The notes: generated from the sequence alone by a model not told the origin. A DNA stretch of 13,800 nucleotides from CAVHXA01 sp963639765 (GCA_963639765.1 CAVHXA010000048.1:1-13800); one strand, 5' to 3'; shown: positions 1 through 6,907, counted from the stretch's first letter. Numbers and translations: made by a program.

Positions 1-121
1 GTCAAGCCCCTTTTTGTGAATTTTTGTGCCTGTCGGTCACTTCCTCAAGCTCGTGGTTGATTCGAAGATATACAGATGTAAGTATACACGAAGATCCCCT
101 GAAAAACAAGGGGTTTCACGA

Positions 122-158
122 AAATTTCGCGTTTTTCCGTGCTCCGTTTGCGAAATTT
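122..158. repeat. short inverted repeat
   Basis: AAATTTCGC at 122-130 is matched by its exact reverse complement at 150-158, with 19 nt between. It lies just beyond the 3' end of the tetR-like gene, so it could form a hairpin in the 3' part of that transcript, but no T-run follows on the - strand. I see no gene in 1-197. Confidence 0.35.
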
Positions 159-197
159 GCCGCATTCCCGTCCAGCTCGGGCTCTGTCGTCCGGGGT

Positions 198-746
198 TTA
201 CCGGAAGAGCGACAGACTGGCCTTTGCTATGCCGCTGACAAACCGGATCATGTCCTTTCTGCTGTATTTGTCATACCCCTCCACAATGACGTGCATCAGA
301 CCGTTGGAGAGATGGGTGTACAGCATCTCCAAATCGGCAGTGCGGGCGCTCGGCAGCGCTTTTTGCCAGCTGCGGATGCTGTCGTCTCTGGCAAGTTCGA
401 TCATTCTGGTGATGACATTTGAGCTCGTGTCTCCCAGGACCAGAATGCGGCAGGCCTCCTGGTTGCGTTCGATCGTGTCATATATGGCCTCGATCAGTCC
501 GGAAACATCCTGGGAGCTGACATAGTGCAGGGCTTTTTCAAATGCCTCCAGCAGCTCGTTTTCCATGCTCTGCTTCAGATCAAAGCAGTCGGTGTAATGG
601 GCATAGAATGTCGCCCGGTTCACCTCCGCCAGCTCACAGACCTCCTTCACGGTGATCTTGTTGACAGGCTTCTTTTTCAGCAGCGTCAGCAGCGACTGCT
701 TCAGCACCATCTGTGTATATCGCTTCCTTGCGTCCAGCTTCTCCAT
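198..746 (-). CDS. TetR/AcrR-family transcriptional regulator
   Basis: Predicted 182-aa DNA-binding repressor. Residues about 32-58 form the TetR helix-turn-helix, with the typical core ITVKEVCELAEVNRATFYAHY in which NRATFYAHY is the recognition helix and following turn. The rest is a helical ligand or dimer domain of the TetR_C_7 type, ending in SGIAKASLSLFR. The ATG at 746 is chosen because GGAGG lies 7 nt upstream on the - strand; an in-frame extension 12 codons further has no comparable site. It is divergent from an SDR gene, and the two promoters overlap (about 833-882). The simplest inference is that this protein represses itself and the SDR gene. The inducer cannot be read from sequence. 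Family assignment is firm, the specific target is inference. Confidence 0.9.
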   Translation of the reverse strand: MEKLDARKRYTQMVLKQSLLTLLKKKPVNKITVKEVCELAEVNRATFYAHYTDCFDLKQSMENELLEAFEKALHYVSSQDVSGLIEAIYDTIERNQEACRILVLGDTSSNVITRMIELARDDSIRSWQKALPSARTADLEMLYTHLSNGLMHVIVEGYDKYSRKDMIRFVSGIAKASLSLFR

Positions 747-770
747 TCCCCGCCTCCGATAAAAATTTAC

Positions 771-811
771 AAAGATAGGCAACGCTTCCGATTTGCGTGT
801 TGCGTATCTTT
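771..811. repeat. 13-bp inverted repeat in the tetR-like leader
   Basis: AAAGATA-G-GCAAC (771-783) is mirrored by GTTGC-G-TATCTTT (799-811). Twelve of 13 positions pair, around a 15-nt spacer. It lies between the predicted tetR transcription start (about 847) and its start codon (746), so it can be an operator dyad or a leader hairpin. AAAGATA occurs a third time at 871-877, inside the spacer of the - strand promoter. Confidence 0.55.
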
Positions 812-832
812 CATTCGAGCGTTGTTTGTTGA

Positions 833-861
833 TTGTTTGTCTGTCTGCTATACAGTATACT
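833..861 (+). promoter_or_regulatory. promoter of the SDR gene
   Basis: TTGTTT (833-838), a 17-nt spacer, and TATACT (856-861). Predicted start is about 868, roughly 50 nt ahead of the SDR start codon. The -10 lies inside the self-complementary AGTATACT (854-861), and the dyad TATAC-A-GTATA (849-859) overlaps it, a likely TetR operator. Confidence 0.6.
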
Positions 862-882
862 ATATTTATGAAAGATAATCAA
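854..882 (-). promoter_or_regulatory. promoter of the tetR-like gene
   Basis: Reading the - strand: TTGATT (882-877), a 17-nt spacer, TATACT (859-854). Because AGTATACT is self-complementary, this -10 occupies almost the same bases as the -10 of the opposite promoter. Simultaneous occupancy by two polymerases is therefore unlikely, and one repressor could shut both. Confidence 0.6.
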
Positions 883-917
883 CAGCTGTAATGTTAATTT
901 CAGAGGAGGGCATCCTC

Positions 918-1922
918 ATGTTTGACAGGTATCTGGTGACCGGCGCGACCGGCTTTCTGGGCCGGGTCATCGTCGAAAAATTGATTGAGCGCGGCGCGGA
1001 GGTGGCGGCTCTGGTGATGCCCGGAGATCCGAACAAAAAGCTGCTCCCCCAAAAGGTTCGGGTATTTATGGGAGACGTGTGCAACAAAAGCTCCATGAAC
1101 CGGTTCTTTGACGGTGCGGACAGCCGAACCTGTGTAATCCACTGCGCCGGGATCGTTTCGGTTGCGTCCAGGCCGGGCTGCCGTCTGCACCAGGTGAACG
1201 AGGGAGGAACGTGGAAGATTACCCGACAGTGCGCGGAGCACCAGGTCGGTCGGCTCATTTATATCAGCTCTGTCCATGCCATGCCGGAGAAGCCGAAGGG
1301 CACTGTCATTACGGAGGACTGCGATATTTCACCGGGGCTTGTATATGGCGAGTATGCCCGGAGCAAGGCTGCCGCCACGTCTTTGGTCTTTGAGGCGGTG
1401 CAGCGCGGGCTGAACGCCAGCGTGGTTTTTCCCTCCGGCATCATCGGGCCGGGAGACCTGCAAGGCGGGAGCCTGACGACCATGGCCAGACGATTCCTGG
1501 CCGGGAGGCTGCCCATTGCCGTCCGCGGCGGCTATGATTTTGTGGATGTGCGAGATGTGGCCGAGGGCGTCCTTGCCTGCGCGGAGCACGGTCAGACCGG
1601 CAAGGGATATATCCTGTCCGGCCATTACATCACAGTTCGGGAAATGCTCCAAACGATCGGGGAGGCTGCGGGCAGGCCTCGCCATACCCTCTATCTGCCC
1701 CTGTGGCTGGCCGCGCTTGCAGCGCCTCGTTTTGAGCGATACTCTATAAAAGCAAGAAAACCTCTGCTTTTCACGCCGTATTCTATGGCGGTTCTCGGCT
1801 CAAACGGCCACTTCAGCCACGACGCCGCGTCGGAAGCCTTTGATTACCAGCCGCGACCTATGAAAATGACCCTGCGGGATATGACCTTGTGGCTCATGGA
1901 GCAGGAAAACAGCGCAGAATAG
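918..1922 (+). CDS. NAD(P)-dependent epimerase/reductase, extended SDR family
   Basis: Predicted 334-aa cytoplasmic oxidoreductase of the extended short-chain dehydrogenase/reductase family (dihydroflavonol-reductase/epimerase-like). The Rossmann glycine motif G9-ATG-FLG15 is at the N-terminus, the SSV serine pair at about 117-118, and the catalytic Y146-ARS-K150 is intact. HCAGIVSVAS around 75-84 matches the family's conserved NAG-like strand. Length is normal for extended SDRs. The ATG at 918 is chosen because GAGGAGGG lies at 903-910 with good spacing; the frame is open to 891 but lacks a site there. It is divergent from the tetR-like gene and probably controlled by it. A hydrophobic patch near residues 260-270 (LPLWLAALAAP) recalls SDRs that act on lipid-like or sterol-like substrates, which is only suggestive. 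Substrate unknown. Confidence 0.9.
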   Translation: MFDRYLVTGATGFLGRVIVEKLIERGAEVAALVMPGDPNKKLLPQKVRVFMGDVCNKSSMNRFFDGADSRTCVIHCAGIVSVASRPGCRLHQVNEGGTWKITRQCAEHQVGRLIYISSVHAMPEKPKGTVITEDCDISPGLVYGEYARSKAAATSLVFEAVQRGLNASVVFPSGIIGPGDLQGGSLTTMARRFLAGRLPIAVRGGYDFVDVRDVAEGVLACAEHGQTGKGYILSGHYITVREMLQTIGEAAGRPRHTLYLPLWLAALAAPRFERYSIKARKPLLFTPYSMAVLGSNGHFSHDAASEAFDYQPRPMKMTLRDMTLWLMEQENSAE

Positions 1923-1933
1923 ACTGCGCTGCG

Positions 1934-1955
1934 GGAAGGAGCAAAGCTCCCTTTT
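1934..1955 (+). terminator. weak hairpin after the SDR gene
   Basis: GGAGC-AAA-GCTCC, extendable by A-T pairs across a bulged C, is followed by CTTTTC. It could be a weak terminator or attenuator. The next gene starts only about 50 nt on, so read-through into it is likely. Confidence 0.3.
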
Positions 1956-2007
1956 CGTTCGTCTGACAGAGCAGAGCGGCTTTCCCCTATTAAAAAGAAA
2001 GGTCGCA

Positions 2008-2592
2008 GTGCATATGGAGAAAAAGACCGGGACACGGCAGGTGTATATCGTCATCAGCCAGACAGGAACCGTTTTGTCCAGAATCCTGAAACGAATCACC
2101 GGAGCGGAGTATAACCATGCCTCCATCAGCCTGTCGGGGGATCTGCGTGCCATGTACTCCTTTGGACGAATGAACCCGTACAATCCCTTCTGGGGCGGCT
2201 TTGTGATGGAGTCGCCGCATTCGGGGACCTTCCGAAGGTTTTCCGAGACGAAGGCCGTGGTGCTTGTAGTGGACATCCGTGAGGAGCAGTACAGGGCGCT
2301 GAGCCGTACCCTCGAGGAAATGTGGGCGAAACGGCGTCTGTACCGCTATAATTTCATGGGCGTTGTGCTGGCATATTTTCAGATAAAGCGAAAACGGCCA
2401 AACTGCTTTTACTGCTCGGAGTTTGTCGGAGAAATTCTGCTGCAGGGCGGTGTGGACGGGATGGAGCAGCTGGCTGCGACCATTGTGCAACCAATCCATT
2501 TCCTCAGCCTGCCGCATACGCAGGTCTACAGCGGAAAGCTGCGGGAGTATGTTTATCCCGGGGAATGCAGAGGGAACGTCAACCCTGCGTGA
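2008..2592 (+). CDS. permuted papain-like cysteine hydrolase (YiiX/NlpC-P60 type)
   Basis: Predicted 194-aa protein. It has the circularly permuted papain-like layout, with the histidine before the cysteine: YNHASIS carries H37 and FYCSEFVGE carries the candidate nucleophile C136. Members of this YiiX/YaeF-type group are thought to be amidases or peptidases acting on cell-wall or lipid-linked amides. No signal peptide or membrane segment is visible, so a cytoplasmic or inner-face location is likely. The start is a GTG at 2008, 5 nt after AAAGG; an ATG at 2014 is also possible but 11 nt away. It follows the SDR by 85 nt and precedes the lipoprotein gene by 32 nt, suggesting a three-gene run. 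Fold assignment rests on two short motifs and total length; the reaction is inference. Confidence 0.7.
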   Translation: MHMEKKTGTRQVYIVISQTGTVLSRILKRITGAEYNHASISLSGDLRAMYSFGRMNPYNPFWGGFVMESPHSGTFRRFSETKAVVLVVDIREEQYRALSRTLEEMWAKRRLYRYNFMGVVLAYFQIKRKRPNCFYCSEFVGEILLQGGVDGMEQLAATIVQPIHFLSLPHTQVYSGKLREYVYPGECRGNVNPA

Positions 2593-2624
2593 CTACAAGC
2601 CGAAAACAGGAGGATGTGATCGTT

Positions 2625-3548
2625 ATGAAAAGAATATTCGCTTGCCTCATCTGCCTGATGCTGTTTTGCGGATGCATGCCTCAGAGTACGGAGCAGACGA
2701 CGCAGTCGGAAACAGAAACGGTATATGACTGGGGGATAAGCCTGTCGGTAAAGGACGTGTCCGCCGCCGGACTCACCCTCGTTTGCAATCAGAGCGGCGG
2801 GGCTCCGACCGGCAGCCTGAATACCGGCTCTTATTTTGCGGTTTTGCGGGAGAACAACGGCGTTTTTGAGGAATTGCCGTCTATTTTGCCCGCAGAACAG
2901 GTTGGCTGGACCTCAGAGGCATATGAGATCAAAATGGACGGAGAAACCGAGTGGGAAATTCAATGGGCGTGGCTGTACGGGGAATTGGAGCCGGGAGAGT
3001 ATCATCTGCGCAAACAGTTTATGGATCACAGGGACGCCGGTGACTACGATATTGCCGTGCTCAGCGTGCCGTTCACCGTGCCGGAGACGAAGCTGGAGAC
3101 AATGCCGGAGGATTTCTCCCTTCGCTTTTCCTGGTGGTATGCAGAAGATCGGAAAAACATCATGGACACGGGATCCGGGTCGCTTCAGAAGGATCTGATC
3201 ATGGACGGGACAGCCTCTGCATCTTTCCAACCGGATCAGGATTTTATGAAAAGACTGTACGCCCTTGTCAGCGGAGGCACTCTGCTGGACATCCGGCGGG
3301 AAATGACCTCGCTTGAGCTGACAACGGACGACACAATGGTAGCCTTTGAGCCGAACTGCCATTATGAGATCGTCGTCCAGATGAACGGAGAACAATTTTT
3401 GATCTGCGGCGATCAGTCGGCGTATAGCTATAAGGATACGGATGAAGAGGCTCTGTGCTTTGTAAGCACGATACAGGAGCTGATACAGATGATCGAGGAT
3501 ATCCCCGAGTGGAAGTCACTGCCGGAGGCAACCGGGGGATATGGGTAA
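2625..3548 (+). CDS. lipoprotein with N-terminal Ig-like domain
   Basis: Predicted 307-aa exported lipoprotein. The signal peptide MKRIFACLICLMLFCGC ends in a lipobox-like FCGC with the lipidated cysteine at 17. Residues about 30-150 form a beta-rich domain: the stretch from SLSVKDVSAAGLTL through NTGSYF, WEIQWAWLYG and LEPGEYHLRK resembles the bacterial Ig-like domain (Big_14 type) common in Firmicute lipoproteins. The C-terminal half (about 165-305) is unrecognised, with alternating strands and an acidic helix at the end. The ATG at 2625 is chosen over an in-frame codon at 2565 because AGGAGG lies at 2608-2613 and the signal peptide starts there. It acts outside the membrane, probably in binding or sensing. 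Specific function is not recognised. Confidence 0.8.
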   Translation: MKRIFACLICLMLFCGCMPQSTEQTTQSETETVYDWGISLSVKDVSAAGLTLVCNQSGGAPTGSLNTGSYFAVLRENNGVFEELPSILPAEQVGWTSEAYEIKMDGETEWEIQWAWLYGELEPGEYHLRKQFMDHRDAGDYDIAVLSVPFTVPETKLETMPEDFSLRFSWWYAEDRKNIMDTGSGSLQKDLIMDGTASASFQPDQDFMKRLYALVSGGTLLDIRREMTSLELTTDDTMVAFEPNCHYEIVVQMNGEQFLICGDQSAYSYKDTDEEALCFVSTIQELIQMIEDIPEWKSLPEATGGYG

Positions 3549-3680
3549 TCTTATAATCGCTTCCGCGTATTGCTTTGACTGTGTTATATTCCGGTCTTTA
3601 AAGTCAGGAGTTTGAGTCACCCAGCGGTGGGGATTATTGTTTGTGGATGAGTTATTCTGATTCTCACCCCGGCCAGCAGT

Positions 3681-3758
3681 GCCGCTGGCTTGCACCGCAC
3701 TTCCTCCAGCGGCTGGGTGTTACGGTAAGTTTGGGCAACCTTACCGCAGCACCCAGCC
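3681..3758. other. two adjacent large hairpins, possible structured RNA or dispersed repeat
   Basis: An inner pair GCCGCTGG (3681-3688) and CCAGCGGC (3706-3713) is followed by a 19-position stem, arms 3711-3729 and 3740-3758, with a 10-nt loop. All 19 positions pair if two G-U wobbles are allowed on the + strand transcript. The arms overlap by 3 nt, so the two stems compete. No T-run follows directly. It could be a small RNA, a recombination or transfer site, or a repeat-type element. Confidence 0.5.
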
Positions 3759-3817
3759 TCCCTTGTATTATTGCGGACGTGACCGGCAATATGCACCAGT
3801 TCCAGCAGAACAGAGAT

Positions 3818-3857
3818 GAGCCGCAGCGGATATCAGGTTCCGCCGCGGCTCTTATTT
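3818..3857 (+). terminator. rho-independent terminator
   Basis: Arms 3818-3830 and 3839-3851 form a G+C-rich 13-position stem with one A-C mismatch and an 8-nt loop, followed by TTATTT. The T-rich side is only on the + strand, so it would end transcripts from the lipoprotein gene or from the structured stretch. On the - strand it could still act as a weak 3' hairpin for the acyltransferase remnant. Confidence 0.6.
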
Positions 3858-3895
3858 CATGAACAATCATATTCTCAGTGAGGCGCACACCGACA

Positions 3896-4510
3896 TCATA
3901 TAATCCAGTCTCGTATGATCGGAATCCTGTTGAGCACAACATATACGCCATAAGACAACAGCACATTGAGAAAGGACACGAGCAGAATCGTCAGGAAAAA
4001 CGGAGAGACAGCCGTTACGCCAAACGCTTGCAGGATCGAAATGAAGAACACACGCACCAGGTAAATACAGAACGATGCCTCTGACAGAGTCCGGATAAAG
4101 CGGGTGCCCGCAAACGGAAGCGCTAAACCGCACAAGCCAAAAGCACCGGCAGCAATAAGCGAGACACCCACAGACATGCCCTCAAACCAGTCCGTTATAA
4201 GAGCGTTTGCACGAAGAGACGCATGCGTGGTTCCTCCAAACACACAGGCAACACCGGCAACTGCAAGCAGAACGCTAAGCTTCCATGAAATCGGATGCTG
4301 ACTCAAGTAAAAGCCCAGCACTGCGTAGCCTATTGCGGCATAGGTATATTCTGCCATAGCACGTCTGCGGATGCAAGAAATGCCGGAAAGCTTAACAAAT
4401 TTACAAACAGGCTCAATGGTATCAAATATGTCAGCACTGGCTAACGCCTGTACAACAGCAAGGCACAACGCCACTCCAGTATGAATTAAGTGGTGTTGTG
4501 CCCTGACTTC
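3896..4510 (-). pseudogene. C-terminal remnant of an acyltransferase-3 family membrane protein
   Basis: The frame encodes about 190 residues that look like the second half of an acyltransferase-3 (O-acetyltransferase) protein. There are roughly five membrane segments (around YAAIGYAVLGFYLS, LSVLLAVAGVACVFGG, SVGVSLIAAGAFGLCG, SFCIYLVRVFFISILQAF and FFLTILLVSFLNVLL) and the family-like phrase RFIRTLSEASFCIYLV. Full-length members have about 10-12 segments and 330-400 residues, with the catalytic histidine near the N-terminus; that half is absent. The only near-start codon is a GTG at 4474 without a ribosome site, and the frame simply continues from the TGA of the preceding gene at 4511-4513. 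It is most likely an inactive remnant truncated when the upstream operon arrived. A short functional membrane protein is less likely. Confidence 0.7.
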
Positions 4511-4882
4511 TCACGAATGGCGGTTGTCCCGTCCCTTGTTTTGCTCGAGAATTTCCGCCGCCATGGTGATGACATAAGATGGGCATTTGCGCCGCCCGCC
4601 GCACCAGTCCTGAACGGTTCTGAGTGGGATGCAGAAGAAACCGGAAAAGGCTGTCTGCGACATATGATAATGATCCAGCAGCGCTCTGACGGAGCAGTGC
4701 GTTGCGTCGTAAATCTGTCCGAGGATATGTGGCCGCTCGGAAAGAGGGATCGAGCGATCATCCTCAGACCAGATATCGGCGTGCATAAGCGCCTCAACAT
4801 AAAACCGGCGATCGTCCGTATTATAGGGTGCGGTCAGGTTGTAGGCTTCTGAAAGAAGTGTATTGCGGAGTTCGGGCGTCAT
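4511..4882 (-). CDS. small protein with helix-turn-helix-like C-terminus
   Basis: Predicted 123-aa protein, not recognised as a named gene. Residues about 72-113 (MSQTAFSGFFCIPLRTVQDW then CGGRRKCPSYVITMAAEIL) resemble the XRE-like helix-turn-helix seen in many small Firmicute proteins, where IPLRTVQDW plus GRRKCP is the recurrent signature. The N-terminal 70 residues are helical and acidic. Its ATG shares one base with the stop codon of the preceding gene (TAATG at 4880-4884), so translation is probably coupled. The palindrome in the operon promoter (5491-5503) is a candidate binding site. A role as autoregulator or antitoxin-like partner is inference; no toxin fold is recognised in its neighbour. 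Confidence 0.7.
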   Translation of the reverse strand: MTPELRNTLLSEAYNLTAPYNTDDRRFYVEALMHADIWSEDDRSIPLSERPHILGQIYDATHCSVRALLDHYHMSQTAFSGFFCIPLRTVQDWCGGRRKCPSYVITMAAEILEQNKGRDNRHS

Positions 4883-5454
4883 TACATCTCTCCCTTCTCG
4901 AGAAGTTCTTCATTGCGTGTCCATTGGGCGACAATGGAGGCAAGCTCTGCGTCTGTGAGCTGATAGGACTTCTGCATCTTATCGCAGTTGGCTACCTTCC
5001 AGCCCTCACCGGCAAGATCATCTGCAATACGCTCAAGATCACTGTTGTTCTCTTCTCTCAGGGAAAGCGGGATGTACGGATGTGCTGCTGCGATGCGCGC
5101 ATCAAAATTATAGGCACCGCTGTAACGGGTAAGCAGCTTATCGAGATTGCCATGAGCATCATCCCATTCTTTGTCACTGAAGTGATACTCCTCAACGGTA
5201 TAGATGAGCGCGTTCAGCAGACGGTTTCGCACAGATGTCCACACCTTGGGCTGACGATCAACCAGTGCCCAGGCAGCAGACAGACTGCCAAAAGAACTGA
5301 GGCGCTTCGCCGAGGCAAAGAAGTCTCCGTAATAGTGGTGGGTGATGATGAGCTCAATATCGTCCGGGGTGTAAAACTCGCTGAGCTTTGCGTGCTGATG
5401 GCGGATCGGGATCTTTTGCTCATAAATCTCAGACACAATAAAGAGTCTTTTCAT
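4882..5454 (-). CDS. unrecognised protein, first gene of a coupled operon
   Basis: Predicted 190-aa soluble protein that I do not recognise. Visible features are a hydrophobic N-terminal strand (MKRLFIVSEIYE), a histidine/tyrosine-rich motif IELIITHHYYGDFFASAKRL, a tryptophan-containing segment AAWALVDRQPKVWTSVRNRL, and a helical acidic C-terminus ending in NEELLEKGEM. No signal peptide, membrane segment or familiar catalytic motif is seen. The ATG at 5454 is chosen because AAAGG lies 9 nt upstream and the promoter lies just before it; an in-frame ATG at 5463 would put that site inside the coding region. Its stop overlaps the start of the helix-turn-helix gene by 1 nt. The pair looks like a deliberate two-protein unit, perhaps mobile-element associated. 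Confidence 0.7.
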   Translation of the reverse strand: MKRLFIVSEIYEQKIPIRHQHAKLSEFYTPDDIELIITHHYYGDFFASAKRLSSFGSLSAAWALVDRQPKVWTSVRNRLLNALIYTVEEYHFSDKEWDDAHGNLDKLLTRYSGAYNFDARIAAAHPYIPLSLREENNSDLERIADDLAGEGWKVANCDKMQKSYQLTDAELASIVAQWTRNEELLEKGEM

Positions 5455-5484
5455 GTTGACCATCCTTTCGGCTTTTATACCACC

Positions 5485-5513
5485 ATAATACACGCAATGC
5501 GTGCATGCGTCAA
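5485..5513 (-). promoter_or_regulatory. promoter with palindrome in its spacer
   Basis: On the - strand: TTGACG (5513-5508), a 17-nt spacer, TATTAT (5490-5485). The spacer holds the perfect dyad CACGCA-A-TGCGTG (5491-5503). A protein bound there would block polymerase, so this is a probable operator for the two-gene operon starting at 5454. The helix-turn-helix gene product is the obvious candidate. Confidence 0.7.
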
Positions 5514-5539
5514 GGGAGACCAGCTGACAGGCCTATACT

Positions 5540-5590
5540 AAAAAAGGACAGTCCCGGGCTTTTCTCGCAGAAAGCGGCAGCGCCTGCCGA
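5540..5590 (-). terminator. probable terminator region of alaA
   Basis: About 40 nt past the alaA stop on the - strand is CGGCAG-GCG-CTGCCG, and about 30 nt further a run of six T (complement of 5540-5545). The hairpin and T-run are not adjacent, so the exact terminator is uncertain, but nothing else separates alaA from the next promoter. Confidence 0.4.
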
Positions 5591-5629
5591 AATACGGCTC
5601 GCGGATAGACAAATTGGGATTCTGACCGG

Positions 5630-6841
5630 TTATCCCCTTGAATGAAGAAACTCGCCCAATCTGGTGATGGCCTGCGCAAGAACCTCGCTTTGCGCAAGAT
5701 ATACCAGCCGGAAGTGATCCGGTTCAGCCCAGTTGAATCCGCGCCCGCGCACAAGGAGGACGTGCTTTTCCCGTAGAAGGTCAAGTGCGAATTTCTCATC
5801 ATCGTCTACGTGGAATCGTCTGACATCAAGCCTGGGAAAAATGTAAAAGGCGGCTCGCGGACGGACAAAGGTGATGCCTTCGATCTTTGACAATTCCCGA
5901 CACACCACCTCGCGCTGCTCAAAGATTCGTCCTCCGGGTTCATACAGGGCTTTTGTTTCATTGAGGCAGGAGAGCGCGGCAGATATGATGCTCTGCGCCG
6001 GCACGTTGGAGCACAGGCGCATGGAGGTAAGTGTGTTCAGACCCTCAATATAGCTGTGAACCCGTTCCCTTGGCCCGGAAAGGCACATCCAACCACAGCG
6101 ATAGCCTGCCGCAAGATGGGACTTGGAGAGTCCGTTCATTGTGATGCAAAACACATCCGGAGCCATTGCCGCAATGGATATATGTTCGAGCCCGTCCATA
6201 CACAGGCGGTCATAGATCTCGTCTGCGAATATAATGAGCTCATGCTCACGGGTGATTTTTACGATTTCCTCGAGAATGTCCCTGCTGTATACCGCGCCGG
6301 TGGGATTGTTGGGATTGATAATGACGATGGCCTTTGTGTGCGGCGTGATTTTTCGCCGGATATCTCTCAGATCAGGCATCCAGGCGTTTTCCTCATCACA
6401 GATATAGTGCCGGACAGTGCCGCCGGCGAGTATGGCAGCTGCTGTCCACAGCGGATAATCCGGAGATGGGATAAGGATCTCGTCTCCGTCATTCAGCAGC
6501 GCCTGCATGCAAATCTGAATGAGCTCGGAAACGCCGTTGCCGGTATAGACATCCTCCGCCGTCACGTTGGCGATTCCTTTGCTTCTGTGATAGGCCGCGA
6601 TACCCTCGCGCATCTCATAAAGACCCTTTGACTCGGAATATCCCTGTGTGTCCGTCAGGGACTGACGCATTTTCTCAACCACGGCAGCCGGTGCCCTGAA
6701 CCCGAACGGAGCCGGATTGCCGATGTTGAGCTTGATAATCTTTGCACCTGCTGCCTCCATGCGGGCCGCCTCGTCCAGAACGGAACCGCGTACCTCATAC
6801 GTGGCGTTCTGCAGCCTTGATGACTTCTGAATATCTTTCAC
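5630..6841 (-). CDS. alaA: alanine aminotransferase, PLP-dependent class I
   Basis: Predicted 403-aa cytoplasmic enzyme that makes alanine from pyruvate using an amino donor such as glutamate. It resembles E. coli AlaA along its whole length (405 aa): LNIGNPAPFGF near 38-48, GNGVSELI at 101-108, INPNNPTGAVYS at 175-186, IIFADEIYD at 203-211, and the Schiff-base lysine K240 in MNGLSKSH. The end motif PDHFRLVYL carries the carboxylate-binding arginine. The start is a GTG at 6841 with AAGGAGG 7 nt upstream. A sigma-A-type promoter and a T-box leader precede it, so expression should rise when a cognate tRNA is uncharged. It stands alone between small accessory genes. A different preferred amino donor or a broader substrate range cannot be excluded. 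Confidence 0.92.
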   Translation of the reverse strand: MKDIQKSSRLQNATYEVRGSVLDEAARMEAAGAKIIKLNIGNPAPFGFRAPAAVVEKMRQSLTDTQGYSESKGLYEMREGIAAYHRSKGIANVTAEDVYTGNGVSELIQICMQALLNDGDEILIPSPDYPLWTAAAILAGGTVRHYICDEENAWMPDLRDIRRKITPHTKAIVIINPNNPTGAVYSRDILEEIVKITREHELIIFADEIYDRLCMDGLEHISIAAMAPDVFCITMNGLSKSHLAAGYRCGWMCLSGPRERVHSYIEGLNTLTSMRLCSNVPAQSIISAALSCLNETKALYEPGGRIFEQREVVCRELSKIEGITFVRPRAAFYIFPRLDVRRFHVDDDEKFALDLLREKHVLLVRGRGFNWAEPDHFRLVYLAQSEVLAQAITRLGEFLHSRG

Positions 6842-6865
6842 GAAAAATCCTCCTTGTCCTGGAAA

Positions 6866-6907
6866 TACAAAACGCCCCGAAGCAGTGGATTAAACTGCTT
6901 CAGGGCG
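6866..6907 (-). terminator. T-box regulatory terminator of alaA
   Basis: Arms 6873-6885 and 6895-6907 make a 13-position stem (one G-U) with a 9-nt loop. On the - strand it is followed by TTTTGTATTT. It lies 25 nt before the alaA start signals. Its 5' arm contains CCTGAA (complement of 6899-6904), which can instead pair with TTCAGG next to the T-box sequence, giving the alternative antiterminator. Confidence 0.85.

Larger units (their letters stand above)
3549..3895. other. gene-poor structured stretch
   Basis: No convincing gene. On the - strand a frame of about 69 codons is open from near 3836 to 3627 (including KVAQTYRNTQPLEE and CKPAALLAGVR). It lacks an ATG and a ribosome site, and it runs through the arms of the large hairpins. 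It may be a decayed coding remnant or a by-product of a structured element. Confidence 0.5.

Noticed and set aside
1..105. A - strand frame ending near position 3 and reading RINHELEEVTDRHKNSQKGA
   Set aside because: About 35 codons after an upstream stop, no start codon or ribosome site, and no recognised family; it may be a relic but is not supported as a gene.
3681..3758. CRISPR array or integron attC site
   Set aside because: There is no regularly spaced repeat and no integrase nearby; the structure is a pair of competing hairpins only.
3627..3836. Open - strand frame of about 69 codons through the hairpin region
   Set aside because: No ATG, no ribosome site, and its apparent coding character comes largely from the hairpin arms; recorded only within the structured stretch.
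4086..5454. Toxin-antitoxin system
   Set aside because: The layout is suggestive, but neither protein shows a recognised toxin or antitoxin family motif, so no such call is made.
4828..5541. Long + strand frame of 237 codons
   Set aside because: It is antisense to the 4882-5454 gene, which has a promoter, a ribosome site and a coupled partner; the + frame has none of these.
6056..6631. A 191-codon + strand frame inside alaA
   Set aside because: Antisense to a full-length aminotransferase with intact catalytic motifs; no start signals.
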